Source of the DNA: Paenibacillus sinensis
GTDB lineage: Bacteria; Bacillota; Bacilli; Paenibacillales; Paenibacillaceae
Direction of reading: 5' to 3'
DNA: 47,062 nucleotides
NCBI RefSeq assembly: GCF_019904155.1
Contig: NZ_JAHCMB010000136.1
Location: 1-47,062, forward strand
The first letter of the stretch is position 1, and each line of letters opens with the position of its first letter. The notes below the pieces were generated by a model. That model was not told the origin of the DNA. It made no database searches and saw nothing but the letters and a program-made list of their open reading frames with translations. Shown piece by piece: positions 8,524 through 20,033 of the stretch. The position numbers were made by a program, and so were the translations under genes.

Positions 8524-8582
8524 CCTTATTCGGTCAGTTTTTTCTATGATTCGGCTAACTATCCCAGAATGGAGGGTAAAAA

Positions 8583-9338
8583 GTGGATCGTCTGTTGTTT
8601 CTTTTCCATACTGATCATCCGAAGGACACCTATATCCAGCTTCATCAGCATGAATGCTACGAGCTGGTCTATTATCTGAACGGAAACGGAACGACCATGA
8701 TCGGCTCCACACAGTACAGCTTCAAACCGAACACTTTCGCTTTCATTGCGCCGCGGACGCTGCATGACGAGAGGCACTTAACCGGCTCCGAGCTGCTGTT
8801 CATCGGCTTTCACTGCGAGCAGGACGGAGCGATCCGCCATCTGAATCAGGTGTTTGAGGATGATGAGAAGCATACGATCCGGCAGCTGATGTTCCGCATG
8901 GAGCATGAATTTACCGAGCAGCAGGAGAATTTCTTCGAAATGCTGAACCTTTTGGTCACCGAACTGACCACCCAGATCCACCGTCTGGTCGGTCTGAACA
9001 AGCATATCCGTCCAGGCGGAGGCCGACTCAAATATGCGATGAACTTCATGGACGAGCATTTCCGGCAGCGCGTTTCCATCGAGACTCTCGCCCGGATGTC
9101 CGGGTACAGCTATGACCGGTTCAGGCATTTATTCAAAGAAACGGCCGGCGTCTCTCCCCAGCAGTATTTGCAAAATAAGCGGCTCGAATATGCCAAATCG
9201 CTGCTGCTTCATTCCCAGCTTCCGATCTCCGTCATCTCGCAAAAATCCGGGTTCTCGAAGGATTCCCAGTTCTGCACTATTTTTAAACGGGAGACGGGAC
9301 TCACTCCGCTGAAATTCCGGAAAACCCCGGCGGGGTAG
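8583..9338 (+). CDS. AraC-family transcriptional regulator
   Basis: The product has 251 residues. GTG 8583 follows GGAGGG at 8571-8576. The first ~110 residues form a cupin-like sensor (TYIQLHQHECYELVYYLNG, then NTFAFIAPRTLHDER), as in AraC regulators of sugar uptake. Residues about 150-250 hold the two helix-turn-helix motifs: SIETLARMSGYSYDRFRHLF, and PISVISQKSGF with FCTIFKRETGLTPLKFR. It is divergent from the transporter / nucleoside hydrolase operon and is most likely its local ligand-responsive regulator. Confidence 0.9.
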   Translation: MDRLLFLFHTDHPKDTYIQLHQHECYELVYYLNGNGTTMIGSTQYSFKPNTFAFIAPRTLHDERHLTGSELLFIGFHCEQDGAIRHLNQVFEDDEKHTIRQLMFRMEHEFTEQQENFFEMLNLLVTELTTQIHRLVGLNKHIRPGGGRLKYAMNFMDEHFRQRVSIETLARMSGYSYDRFRHLFKETAGVSPQQYLQNKRLEYAKSLLLHSQLPISVISQKSGFSKDSQFCTIFKRETGLTPLKFRKTPAG

Positions 9339-9456
9339 GCTCATGCGCATTGCATTGCCGACAGCCATTTCAGGCTGCACGGAGAGCGTGCTGTCTCCCG
9401 CGCAGAATGGCGAGGTTCTGAAGAAAGAAACTTTGAAGATGTTTCATTCCACAACA

Positions 9457-9493
9457 AAGAGCCGTTTCCGGCGAAATTTCGGAAACGGCTCTT
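9457..9493. terminator. bidirectional rho-independent terminator
   Basis: AAGAGCCGTTTCCG pairs perfectly with CGGAAACGGCTCTT (14 bp, 9-nt loop). On the plus strand GCATTTGATTTTTT follows, and on the minus strand TTTGTTG follows. It separates the convergent AraC regulator and penicillin-binding protein genes. Confidence 0.9.
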
Positions 9494-9509
9494 GCATTTG
9501 ATTTTTTGT

Positions 9510-11462
9510 TCAGGGGAGGGCGTTCAAGGCCGGTCCCATGATCGCGGCAAAAAGAGCCGCCGCCGTCCCGCCGCCATCCGTCATGTAATGATTCCGGTCT
9601 GTCCGGTCAAATCCGATCCAGACCGCCGCCGACCACCCCTTCGCATAACCAGCAAACCAGGCGTCCCGATTGGCCGCGCTTGGTACACCCTGGATATCCA
9701 GCTGGGTGGTTCCGGTTTTGCCGGCAACCGTTATTCCGCTGAGCCGCGCCTTGCGCCCGGTTCCCTCATTTACGGCGCCAACCAGCATGGCAGTCATCAT
9801 TTCGGCGGTACGCGCCGCGATGACCTGCTGGCTATCCGGCGTACATTGGTACAGCAGATGACCGGAACCATCCCGCACCTCGCGTACGAGGTGACCGGTG
9901 CTGAAGCGGCCGCCTGAAGCGAACACGCCGTACGCCTGAGCCATTTGAAGCGGTGACACTCCACCGTGCGTGCCACCCAGCGCGATGGCGAGCTGCCGGT
10001 CTTCCGCAGGCAGTTCAATCCCGAGCTTGGCCGCAAAAGCAAGGGCCTGCGTCACCCCCACCTCATTCAACAGCCAGACCGCCGGCGCATTGATCGAACG
10101 CTCGACCGCGGTGTTCATCGTCACCGTTCCGCGATAGACGCCTTTGACATTCCCCGGCGAATATCCACCGTAGGAGGCCGGCCGGTCGGGCAGCAAGCTA
10201 TCCGGCGTGAACCTGCCGCTCTCCAAAGCCGGTCCGTAGACGAGGATCGGCTTAATCGCGGAGCCGGGCTGCCGGGCGGCGGAAACGGCCCGATTCATAC
10301 CGCCGCCGGTCTCGTCACGCCCGCCGACCATAGCCTTGACCTCACCGGTGCGGGAATCGAGGATGACGACCGCCCCCTGCGCCCGCTCGCCGCCCGCATC
10401 CGGCGGGAAGTTGGCCGGGTTCCGAAAGGCCGTTTCCGCCGCGCGCTGCGCCGAGGGGTTCAACCCGCTCGTCACGGTGTAGCCGCCCTCTCGAAGCTTC
10501 GCGAGCGGGATTCCGGTCCGCGCGGAAGCCTCTTGAAGCGCCGCGACCGCATAACCCGCCGCGCTGTGCTCTGCGGCGCTTCCGGGGGAGGGTGCGGCAT
10601 CATGCAGACCGGCCTGAAGCGCCTGCCGTTCCTCGGCGGCGGTGATGAGGCCGTTGCTCTTCATAATGCCCAACACCTCCCGCATTCGCTTCACGGCCAA
10701 TTCCGGGCGATCCACCGGATTATAAATGGAGGGTCCCTTCGGGATACCCGCCAGAAGGGCAATCTGTGCGAGTGTCAGTTCCTTTAAATCACGGACGCCG
10801 AAATAATAAAACGCCGCCCTTTTGACTCCATATTGACCCCGCCCCAAATACGTCTCGTTGAGATAGAGACGGAGAATTTCGGCTTTGGACAAATGGCGTT
10901 CGAGCGCCATAGCGATTGCCGCCTCCTTCAGCTTTCTGGCAACGGTCTGCTTCCTGCTGAGGAACAGGCTCCGCGCCAATTGCTGCGTGATTCCGCTGCC
11001 TCCCTGCTCGACCCGCATCGCGGACACGTTGCTGGCCAGCGCCCGGGCGAGGCCGCGATAATCCAGGCCCTTATGCTCATAGAACCGCCGGTCCTCCACC
11101 GCCATCACCGTCTCCAGCAGCAGAGGCGGGAGCTCGCCAGACTCGGCATTCTCCCGGTAGCCCCCGCCCGGGATCGGGATACGTGACATTACGGAGCCGT
11201 CCGCCGCCAACAGGACGGTCGATTGGGGCAGCAGCAGCTTGTCGGCTTGCTGCGCGAGCGTCTGCTCGCCATACAGGCGCAGCCCGAATAAGAGCAACAC
11301 GCATGCGCCTGTAAGCACTACGGCGAGATCGAAGGCCGCGTACGGCAGCCGGCGCAGCGGCCCGGCAGCCGTTCCGGAGGCCTTCGGAAGACGATGGGCG
11401 CGCGGAGAATAGCCCTGGCGCCCAAAGCGCCGGCGAAGGAGAAGCTGGCGCATGGACATCAT
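9510..11462 (-). CDS. class A penicillin-binding protein (transglycosylase/transpeptidase), PBP1A type
   Basis: The product has 650 residues: a basic cytoplasmic tail, one membrane anchor at about 43-65, a GT51 glycosyltransferase domain (VEDRRFYEHKGLD with the catalytic Glu near 122; GGSGITQQLARSLFL; LNETYLGRGQYGV) and a transpeptidase domain. The latter has the active-site SAIK tetrad (about 400), SIN (about 455) and KTGTT (about 581). It polymerises and cross-links peptidoglycan outside the membrane. ATG 11462 overlaps the upstream stop by 4 bases (ATGA) and GGGAGGAG lies just upstream, so it is coupled to the kinase-less sensor gene. The two-component genes upstream suggest envelope-stress control. 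Confidence 0.93.
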   Translation of the reverse strand: MMSMRQLLLRRRFGRQGYSPRAHRLPKASGTAAGPLRRLPYAAFDLAVVLTGACVLLLFGLRLYGEQTLAQQADKLLLPQSTVLLAADGSVMSRIPIPGGGYRENAESGELPPLLLETVMAVEDRRFYEHKGLDYRGLARALASNVSAMRVEQGGSGITQQLARSLFLSRKQTVARKLKEAAIAMALERHLSKAEILRLYLNETYLGRGQYGVKRAAFYYFGVRDLKELTLAQIALLAGIPKGPSIYNPVDRPELAVKRMREVLGIMKSNGLITAAEERQALQAGLHDAAPSPGSAAEHSAAGYAVAALQEASARTGIPLAKLREGGYTVTSGLNPSAQRAAETAFRNPANFPPDAGGERAQGAVVILDSRTGEVKAMVGGRDETGGGMNRAVSAARQPGSAIKPILVYGPALESGRFTPDSLLPDRPASYGGYSPGNVKGVYRGTVTMNTAVERSINAPAVWLLNEVGVTQALAFAAKLGIELPAEDRQLAIALGGTHGGVSPLQMAQAYGVFASGGRFSTGHLVREVRDGSGHLLYQCTPDSQQVIAARTAEMMTAMLVGAVNEGTGRKARLSGITVAGKTGTTQLDIQGVPSAANRDAWFAGYAKGWSAAVWIGFDRTDRNHYMTDGGGTAAALFAAIMGPALNALP

Positions 11463-12415
11463 GGCTGCTCCTCCCTGTGAAGCAGAGCCGCTGACGAGGC
11501 GTCCAAGGGTGCTGCTTCCTCCGCGCCGTTCCTTGCGGCTGTGCGGCTGGCGGCAGGATCGGCGCCCCTTTCAGATGAATGGGCAATTCCGCCGTTCCGA
11601 TCGGGACCGTCTCCCGTGTCGCCCCTTCGAGAGAGACCGGGGCGCTCTGACATAGCGGGCGGCAGACTTCGGTCCGCCAGATCCTCGAGGATGCGTTCCA
11701 ATATCCGAGCTTCCTCTATAAGCTCAGGGAATCGTCCGGGCCTTGCCGCGGCATCCGTTTCGAATGCCGCCTCTTCCAGCCCGCGCCGAAGGGCGCGGCT
11801 GCGAAGGCCCAGCGCCAGCCAGTCGCCGCTTGCGGGCAACGGAGCAGCCGATGGGGCGGACTCCGGCCGGTTAAACTCGCCCATCCCCGGCTCAGTCGAA
11901 GCAGGCCGGGCGGACGCTCCGGCCCCTGCCGGCCCGCTTGCCGCCGGTTCGGGCGGCGGAGCGGCAGCGGCGCCATCGTCGGTCTCCCCGTGCCTGTCGC
12001 CGGGCTCCTCGGACCGGCCATCCTGGCCATCCCGCATCATCGCACGGTTCAGACTAACGGCGATGTCGCGCAGCTCGCCGCCGGACATCACCCTTACCTT
12101 GCCGGCCACATTCCCCCCGGCCAGTTCCCGCGCGCCCCGGGCAATCTCGCGCAGATCGGCGGCATACTGCCTGGAGCGAAGCGCAAAGCAGAGGGTGAAC
12201 AGCAAGGTAAATGCAGCAGCAGCCACCGGTGTCCTGCCCAGGTGATTGATCGTCCACTTCACCAGATGAAACCAAGCCGCGGACGAATCGGCGCTCTGGG
12301 TACGGAACAGGAACCCCAGCACCTGCCGGGCTGCAACAAGAAAAGCGCCGCTTAGCAGGGCGCTTCCCAGACAAATATAAAGATAGCCATAAGATACGGT
12401 TCTGAAGCGATGCAT
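11459..12415 (-). CDS. two-TM HAMP protein, kinase-less paralogue of the adjacent histidine kinase
   Basis: The product has about 318 residues. ATG 12415 is chosen because GGAGGTG lies 6-7 bases before it; the longer reading from 12472 has no such site. Residues 1-128 align by eye with the N-terminal half of the neighbouring histidine kinase: a membrane span at 11-37, a short outside loop ending WTINHLG (WIINHFG in the kinase), a second span at about 62-80, and a HAMP-like stretch with ARGARELAGG (TRGITELASE). The H-box and ATP-binding domain are absent. Residues about 130-235 are low-complexity, rich in Gly, Ala, Pro and Ser. A stretch near 245-275 (EEARILERILEDL) resembles the second DHp helix of the kinase (EKSLVLQKLIDDL). 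The role is unknown; it may sense or modulate the kinase or the penicillin-binding protein encoded downstream. Confidence 0.75.
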   Translation of the reverse strand: MHRFRTVSYGYLYICLGSALLSGAFLVAARQVLGFLFRTQSADSSAAWFHLVKWTINHLGRTPVAAAAFTLLFTLCFALRSRQYAADLREIARGARELAGGNVAGKVRVMSGGELRDIAVSLNRAMMRDGQDGRSEEPGDRHGETDDGAAAAPPPEPAASGPAGAGASARPASTEPGMGEFNRPESAPSAAPLPASGDWLALGLRSRALRRGLEEAAFETDAAARPGRFPELIEEARILERILEDLADRSLPPAMSERPGLSRRGDTGDGPDRNGGIAHSSERGADPAASRTAARNGAEEAAPLDASSAALLHREEQP

Positions 12416-12473
12416 GCTGCCACCTCCGGGTAAGAGGGACGGCGGCGTGTCTGGCTCGCGTCCCCTTTGCACC

Positions 12474-12528
12474 AGTATAGCGGCAAGTTTTTAAGATTCC
12501 CCTTCCATCTTTCTTAACTCTTTCTTAA
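12474..12528 (-). promoter_or_regulatory. putative regulated promoter with direct repeats upstream of the HAMP protein / PBP genes
   Basis: Minus-strand TTAAGAAAG occurs twice, at 12520-12528 and 12509-12517, with an exact 11-bp period, the layout of OmpR/PhoB-family response regulator sites. Further down, TATACT (12474-12479) can serve as a -10 with no good -35. A weak -35 plus upstream repeats suits activation by the regulator encoded next door. Binding is inferred. Confidence 0.45.
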
Positions 12529-12534
12529 GATAGT

Positions 12535-13659
12535 TCAGTCGGAGAGCAACGGAAGCGTAACGATGAAATCCGTCCGGTCCGGATTGCTGACGACGGAAAT
12601 GCTGCCGCCGTGCATTTCGGTGATGCTCTTGGCAATCGCAAGTCCAAGACCGGAGCCGCCCTCCTGCCGGGAGCGGGATTTGTCCGCGCGATAGAACCGC
12701 TCAAATACATGCGGCAGATCGGCGGCGGCGATCATCTCGCCGAAATTGCTGACCCTCACCAACACGTTGGCGGGCTCTCGGATGATTTCAATTTCCAGCA
12801 GTCCTCCGTCGCTGCCGTATTTGGCCGCATTGGCGATCAAATTCTCAAACGTCCGAACCAAGTCCAGCGGCGCCGCTTTGATCGAGCAGGGGCCTTCGTC
12901 ACCGGTCAGCACCATTTTCATCCCGGCGCGCTCCAGAAGCGGCCCGGATTCGACGGTCAACTGCCGTACCAGCGCAGATAGGTCGATTCGCTCCATAATC
13001 CGCTGCGGCCCGCCGCCGCTGACCCGCGTATATTCGAACAAATCGTCGATGAGCTTTTGAAGGACGAGCGATTTCTCATAAGCGATTCCGGTATAATAAC
13101 GCATCTCGACCTCATCCTGGCAGCGGTCCTGTTCTATGTATTCCAAGAAACCGAGAATCGACGTCAGCGGAGTCCGCAGGTCATGCGACACTCCGGTGAT
13201 CAGATCATTCTTCGCCCGCACGGCGCTCCGCTCCTCTTCCCAGGAACGTTCCAGCCGCTCGGCTAGCGAATTGATCGTTAGGGCGACCACGCCTAATTCA
13301 TCCCCGGTCCGGACCTCGATCCGGCGGGACATGCCTTCCGAAGCAAGCTCGGTGATGCCTCTTGTGATCTCCTCGAGATATAGAATGATTTTTCGGGAGT
13401 AGATAAAGAAGAACAGCAGAAAGCTCAAAATGCCAACCGCCGTCATCACGGATGTCGAGCCGAAATGATTGATTATCCAGCGAAGCGCTCTAGTATAGGG
13501 CGAGTTGGAAGGCCACGGATTCGTATAGAGAAGGGATTGAACCATCCGGTAACCGGCATAGAGCAGCAGTCCGCCCGAGAGTACACTCAGCGCAAATGCG
13601 TAAATAAACTTCCAGCGCACGGTATATATGAATTTGGTCCCGCCCATTTTAGAGTTCAC
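12535..13659 (-). CDS. sensor histidine kinase (HAMP, HisKA, HATPase)
   Basis: The product has 374 residues. GTG 13659 has AAGGAG 9 bases upstream. Membrane spans lie at about 17-45 and 68-88 around a short (about 25 residue) outside loop, so the protein probably senses within or near the membrane. A HAMP domain (about 89-140) is followed by the H-box VSHDLRTPLTS with phospho-acceptor His159. The N-box FENLIANAAKYG, a G1-like segment VRVSNFGEMI, the F-box HVFERFYRADKSRS and G2 GGSGLGLAIAKS complete an intact ATPase domain. It is 19 bases downstream of its response regulator gene. The form resembles envelope-stress kinases of the VanS type, but the signal is unknown. Confidence 0.93.
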   Translation of the reverse strand: MNSKMGGTKFIYTVRWKFIYAFALSVLSGGLLLYAGYRMVQSLLYTNPWPSNSPYTRALRWIINHFGSTSVMTAVGILSFLLFFFIYSRKIILYLEEITRGITELASEGMSRRIEVRTGDELGVVALTINSLAERLERSWEEERSAVRAKNDLITGVSHDLRTPLTSILGFLEYIEQDRCQDEVEMRYYTGIAYEKSLVLQKLIDDLFEYTRVSGGGPQRIMERIDLSALVRQLTVESGPLLERAGMKMVLTGDEGPCSIKAAPLDLVRTFENLIANAAKYGSDGGLLEIEIIREPANVLVRVSNFGEMIAAADLPHVFERFYRADKSRSRQEGGSGLGLAIAKSITEMHGGSISVVSNPDRTDFIVTLPLLSD

Positions 13660-13678
13660 CGGCTCTCTCTCCTTACCG

Positions 13679-14386
13679 TCAGTTCATCCGGTCAAGCTTG
13701 TACCCGATTCCCCATACCGTATGAAGGTAGCGGGGCTTTCTGGAATCGACTTCAATTTTCTCCCGGATATTGCGGATATGCACCATAACGGTGTTCCCGT
13801 TGTCCATCGGCGGCTCTCCCCAGACCCGTGTGTAAATCTGCTCGACGTTAAACACCTGTCCCGGATGGCGAGCCAGCAGCTCGACAATCGCGAACTCGCG
13901 TGGAGTTAGCTTGACCGGCCGCCCCTGAACGGTCACTTCATGATTGACCGGAGACACGATCAGATCATCACACACCAATTCGCCCTCCGCAACCTTCTCC
14001 CGCAGCTCCCCGCCCAGCACATGATAGCGGCGAAGCTGCGACTTCACCCGCGCCAGCACCTCCAGCGGATTGAACGGCTTGGCCACATAATCGTCCGCCC
14101 CGATGCTTAGTCCGCCAATTTTGTCCAGGTCTCCGCCTTTGGCCGACAGCATGATGATCGGCATGCGCCGTTCTTCCCGGATCTTCATACAGGCTTCCAG
14201 TCCATCCATGCGCGGCATCATCACATCCAGAATGATCAGATCGACCTTCTCCCGGCGCAGCAGATCCAGCGCCTCCCGGCCATCGAACGCCTTAAGCAGA
14301 CGGTATCCTTCATTCCGGAAGTAGATTTCCAGCAGCTCCACAATTTCCTTCTCATCATCCACCAGCAGAATTGTATCCCGTTCCAT
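13679..14386 (-). CDS. response regulator, OmpR/PhoB family
   Basis: The product has 235 residues. ATG 14386 gives the standard receiver start (MERDTILLVDDEKEIVELL); the longer in-frame reading to 14476 would run into the ligA terminator. The receiver domain has acidic pair D10/D11, phospho-acceptor Asp54 (LIILDVMMPRMDG) and the conserved lysine in VAKPFNPLE. The C-terminal winged helix (LTPREFAIVELLARHPG, VRVHIRNIREKIE-like region) binds DNA direct repeats. It is the first gene of the regulator / kinase / HAMP protein / PBP series. AAGGAAAGGA at 14400-14409 is the likely ribosome site. Confidence 0.93.
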   Translation of the reverse strand: MERDTILLVDDEKEIVELLEIYFRNEGYRLLKAFDGREALDLLRREKVDLIILDVMMPRMDGLEACMKIREERRMPIIMLSAKGGDLDKIGGLSIGADDYVAKPFNPLEVLARVKSQLRRYHVLGGELREKVAEGELVCDDLIVSPVNHEVTVQGRPVKLTPREFAIVELLARHPGQVFNVEQIYTRVWGEPPMDNGNTVMVHIRNIREKIEVDSRKPRYLHTVWGIGYKLDRMN

Positions 14387-14454
14387 GTCACATTCGGTTC
14401 CTTTCCTTATGTGCCATCCGATTTTCCGGAGGGAGTATTCGTTATTCGAAAAAA

Positions 14455-14499
14455 ATGCACAGCCTGTTCCCAACACGCCGTTGATTCGTTCCTGTGCAT
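14455..14499 (-). terminator. rho-independent terminator after ligA
   Basis: On the minus strand ATGCACAG pairs with CTGTGCAT across a long loop and is followed immediately by TTTTTTC. It lies just downstream of the ligA stop and upstream of the response regulator start. Confidence 0.7.
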
Positions 14500-14517
14500 C
14501 CCCCGAATGAGCGCTTC

Positions 14518-16581
<2,064 letters not shown>

Positions 16582-16663
16582 CTACTTATTGTACTGTTCC
16601 ATATGCAGCCAGAGGAGCCCCGGCAATGAACAATGACCGGGCAAGCTGCCTACTGCACAGAAA

Positions 16664-16693
16664 GGGCGCGGCATTCCAGTGGAACCCGCGCCC
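16664..16693 (-). terminator. hairpin terminator between pcrA and ligA
   Basis: GGGCGCGG pairs perfectly with CCGCGCCC around a 14-nt loop, and TTTCTG follows on the minus strand. The U-run is short, so part of the transcript may read through into ligA. Confidence 0.65.
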
Positions 16694-16699
16694 CTCCGC

Positions 16700-19048
16700 T
16701 CACTCCGCCTTCGTAATCGGGGCGAAGCTCGCGAGCAGCTTCTTCACGCCCGTCGGGGCCGGGAAGGCAATCTGCAGCTCCATGTCATTGCCTGTTCCCT
16801 TCACGGCGACGATGGTGCCAATGCCCCATTTGCCGTGCGAGACCTTGTCGCCCGCCTTGTAATCGGCGGGCGATCCCCCGGCCGGCCGCGGCTGCGCCCC
16901 GGTGCCGGACGTCACGGTCACGCCGCTGCTGCGTCCCGCAGCCGGCGAGGCCGCGCCGCCCCTGGAGCCCGGGGCGGCTGACGGGGCCGGAGACGCTGTG
17001 CTCCGGCCTCCGAAGTTGCTGCGCCCGCCAGCGCCGAAGCCGCGGGCGCCATAAGCGCCGCCGGAATCTCCGCCGCGGCGGAACCGGTCGGGACCCTCAC
17101 CGGCCGTGTCCTCCTTCAGTTCCTCGGGGATTTCCTCGAGGAAGCGGGACGGCGGATTCTGCGTCGTCCGCCCGAACAGCGTGCGCATCCGCGCGCAGGA
17201 GAGGAAGAGCTGCTTCTCCGCGCGGGTAATGCCCACATACGCCAGCCGGCGCTCCTCTTCCAGCTCGTCATTGTCCTGGAAGGCGCGGCTGTGCGGGAAG
17301 ACGCCTTCCTCCATGCCGACGATGAATACCGTCGGGAACTCCAGTCCCTTGGCGCTGTGCATCGTCATCAGCACAACGGCGTCGGAGCGGTCTTCCTCGC
17401 TGTCGTTCATGCTGTCGATGTCGGCAATCAGCGCCAGATCGGTCAGGAAGGAGACGAGCGATTTGTCTTCATTATTTTTCTCAAATTCCATCGTTACCGA
17501 CAGAAACTCATCAATATTCTCAAGCCGGGACCGCGATTCAATCGTATTCTCCTTCTGGAGCTCCAGCTTGTACTGTGACATTTCCAGCACCTTCTCTGTC
17601 AGCTCCGTCACCGACAGGAACTCCACCATCCGGTGAAGCGCCAGAATCATGTCGTAGAATTCCACCAGCGCATTGCGCGTCCGTCCGGCGAAGCCGAGAT
17701 CGTCCACCGTCTCCAGTACCTGGTAGATCGAAACGCCACGGGCTGCGGCCGCATCGGACAGCTTGGACACCGTGGTGTCGCCCAGCCCCCTCTTAGGCAC
17801 GTTAATGATCCGGGTTAAGCTGATATCGTCGTCCGGATTGGACAACAGCCGCAGGTAGGCGAGCAAGTCCTTGATTTCTTTACGGTCATAGAACTTGATG
17901 CCGCCGACGATCTGGTACGGAATATCCGATTTGATCAGAATTTCTTCTATTACCCGGGACTGGGCGTTCGTGCGGTACAGGATAGCATGATCCTGATAGG
18001 ACTTGCCTTGCTTCACATTCTTGCTGATTTCGCCGGTGACGAAATAGCCTTCGTCATGCTCGGAGTCGGCCCGGTACACCTTGATCTTCGGTCCCTCGTC
18101 GGAGTCTGTCCACAGCTTCTTCGGCTTCCGCCCGCTGTTCAGCGCAATGACCCCGTTCGCGGCGTTCAGGATGTTCTTCGTCGAGCGGTAATTCTGCTCC
18201 AGCAGAATGACCTTGGCCTCCGGGTAATCCTCTTCAAAGTTCAGAATATTCGTAATATCCGCGCCGCGCCAGCGGTAGATCGACTGGTCGCTGTCGCCCA
18301 CGACGCAAATATTATGATGGCTGTCAGCCAGCATGCGGCAGAGCATATACTGCGCCCGGTTCGTATCCTGGTATTCGTCGACATGAATGTAGCGGAACTT
18401 GCGCTGGTAGAAATCCAGTACCTCCGGCACTTCCTTGAAGAGCTGAATCGTCGTCATGATCAGGTCGTCGAAATCAAGCGAGTTGTTGCTCTTGAGCTTC
18501 TTCTGGTACAGCTTATAGACCTTGGAGACAAGCCCTTCGAGATAGTCCCCGATCTTCATCTCGTACTGCTGCGGCGTAACGAGCTCGTTCTTGGCCGTGC
18601 TGATCATCGACTGAACCGCTTTCGGCTCGAATTTCTTCGTATCGATGTTCAGCTCCTTCATGCAGGCGCGGATGACGGACAGTTGGTCCGTGGAATCGAG
18701 GATCGAGAAGTTGGAGGTAAATCCGATCCGTTCGATATCCTTGCGCAGAATGCGGACGCACATGGAGTGGAATGTGGACACCCAAATATCCCGTCCATCC
18801 GGTCCGACGAGCCGGGATACGCGCTCCTGCATCTCGCGGGCGGCTTTATTGGTAAAGGTGATCGCCAGAATCGCCCATGGCGGAGCCTTCCGATTCGAGA
18901 TGAGCCAGGCGATCCGGTGCGTCAGCACCCGGGTCTTGCCGCTCCCGGCCCCGGCCATGATGAGCAGCGGTCCCTCGGTCGCCTCAACTGCCTGCCGCTG
19001 CGGCGGATTCAGCCGGCTTACGGCATCGATTATGTTAACGGATTGCAT
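16700..19048 (-). CDS. pcrA: ATP-dependent DNA helicase PcrA (UvrD/Rep superfamily 1)
   Basis: The product has about 782 residues. ATG 19048 is chosen because AAAGGGG lies 10 bases upstream and the chain then starts in the normal family position; a 28-residue longer reading runs into pcrB. Walker A is AGAGSGKT (32-39), Walker B DEYQDTN (about 222), motif [17 protein letters not shown], and motif VI is in the [13 protein letters not shown] region. A Gly/Ala/Ser/Pro-rich linker of about 70 residues precedes a C-terminal Tudor-like RNA polymerase-binding segment ([17 protein letters not shown]). It unwinds DNA 3'-5' in repair and plasmid replication. The pcrB-pcrA-ligA order is conserved in Firmicutes. 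Confidence 0.96.
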   Translation of the reverse strand: MQSVNIIDAVSRLNPPQRQAVEATEGPLLIMAGAGSGKTRVLTHRIAWLISNRKAPPWAILAITFTNKAAREMQERVSRLVGPDGRDIWVSTFHSMCVRILRKDIERIGFTSNFSILDSTDQLSVIRACMKELNIDTKKFEPKAVQSMISTAKNELVTPQQYEMKIGDYLEGLVSKVYKLYQKKLKSNNSLDFDDLIMTTIQLFKEVPEVLDFYQRKFRYIHVDEYQDTNRAQYMLCRMLADSHHNICVVGDSDQSIYRWRGADITNILNFEEDYPEAKVILLEQNYRSTKNILNAANGVIALNSGRKPKKLWTDSDEGPKIKVYRADSEHDEGYFVTGEISKNVKQGKSYQDHAILYRTNAQSRVIEEILIKSDIPYQIVGGIKFYDRKEIKDLLAYLRLLSNPDDDISLTRIINVPKRGLGDTTVSKLSDAAAARGVSIYQVLETVDDLGFAGRTRNALVEFYDMILALHRMVEFLSVTELTEKVLEMSQYKLELQKENTIESRSRLENIDEFLSVTMEFEKNNEDKSLVSFLTDLALIADIDSMNDSEEDRSDAVVLMTMHSAKGLEFPTVFIVGMEEGVFPHSRAFQDNDELEEERRLAYVGITRAEKQLFLSCARMRTLFGRTTQNPPSRFLEEIPEELKEDTAGEGPDRFRRGGDSGGAYGARGFGAGGRSNFGGRSTASPAPSAAPGSRGGAASPAAGRSSGVTVTSGTGAQPRPAGGSPADYKAGDKVSHGKWGIGTIVAVKGTGNDMELQIAFPAPTGVKKLLASFAPITKAE

Positions 19049-19103
19049 GAATAGCATGCCCCTTTCTAAAGCGCCTGAAAAGGCTTCGTTCAAAATACAT
19101 ACA

Positions 19104-19811
19104 CTATACGCTTCGCGCCTTAACTGCGCCAACCGTTGATAGCGCGCGCTCTATGTCTTGGTAGACAATATTCCCTACTATAACGGTATCGGCCATTCCT
19201 GCTGCCCGGGCAGCATCCTCCGCTCCGGTGATCCCGCCTCCATAGAACAGACGGGCCTGTCCCACCGCTTCGCGTACGGCAGCCATCGTCTCCAGATCAC
19301 CGAACCGGCCGCTGTATTCCAGATAGACAATCGGAAGCGACATCAGCTTGTCGGCGATATGACCGTAGGCCGCGGCCGCTTCCGGAGTCAAAAACGTCTC
19401 CGCATGCGTGACGCGCGCGACGGTCGAATGCTCATTCAGCACAATGTATCCCTCGGCGATCAGACTCTCCCAGGGAATAAAGTCGGCATAACGTTCTATG
19501 GCTGCCCGGTGCTGCCCCACAATCCACGCCGGATCGGGCGTGTTCAGCACGATGGGGATCATATACAGATCAAAACCGGGAACAACGGCGGCCAGATCGG
19601 ACACCTCCAGGGCGCATGTCATGTTGTACCGGGAAATCCGCTCCAGCAGCTCCTCCGTATTGTCATACGTCAGGCCGGATGAGCCTCCGACAAGGATGGC
19701 ATCGGTTCCGGAATGGCATACCGCCTCCAGCTCCCGTTCTCCGATCGTCCGGTCGGGATCGAGCTTGAAGACATGCTGCCAGGTTTCTATCATTTGACGC
19801 GCCGTATTCAT
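19104..19811 (-). CDS. pcrB: heptaprenylglyceryl phosphate synthase PcrB
   Basis: The product has 235 residues and a TIM-barrel fold. [29 protein letters not shown] and the phosphate-binding [12 protein letters not shown] and [12 protein letters not shown] match the PcrB/GGGPS family. In Firmicutes the enzyme joins heptaprenyl diphosphate to sn-glycerol-1-phosphate, making an archaeal-type ether lipid precursor. AAGAAGG lies about 10 bases before ATG. The gene starts the pcrB-pcrA unit, with pcrA following after 55 bases. No convincing promoter could be found upstream. Confidence 0.94.
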   Translation of the reverse strand: MNTARQMIETWQHVFKLDPDRTIGERELEAVCHSGTDAILVGGSSGLTYDNTEELLERISRYNMTCALEVSDLAAVVPGFDLYMIPIVLNTPDPAWIVGQHRAAIERYADFIPWESLIAEGYIVLNEHSTVARVTHAETFLTPEAAAAYGHIADKLMSLPIVYLEYSGRFGDLETMAAVREAVGQARLFYGGGITGAEDAARAAGMADTVIVGNIVYQDIERALSTVGAVKARSV

Positions 19812-19936
19812 GGAATTCCAACCTTCTTTTAAGTGAGCTTATACAAAATGCTGAAGTCATTACAGGGCGTCTGCCACCTGTCTTGTACAGTCTATGTTAA
19901 AATAGCAGGATAGGCCTGTCAATTTAATTCAGCCCA

Positions 19937-19962
19937 AAAAGGCGAACATTTTTTCGCCTTTT
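19937..19962. terminator. hairpin terminator downstream of the GDPD-like gene
   Basis: AAAAGGCGAA pairs with TTCGCCTTTT around a 6-nt loop, with T-runs on both strands. It sits about 70 bases after the GDPD stop. The same bases also lie in an open out-of-frame extension of that gene (see findings). Confidence 0.65.
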
Positions 19963-20033
19963 CAATCAGCAGCTTCCGCGTCCACGAAGGCGGATAAGAC
20001 CGCCGCATCACATCAATGTCCCTATAGATCAGG

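Noticed and set aside
16700..17100. Gly/Ala/Pro-rich stretch of pcrA as a sign of frameshift
   Set aside because: The frame stays open through it and the C-terminal Tudor-like segment is intact. Such linkers are common in PcrA proteins.
17987..19054. Plus-strand open frame of 355 codons over pcrA
   Set aside because: PcrA motifs are complete on the other strand. The plus frame is a shadow produced by codon bias.
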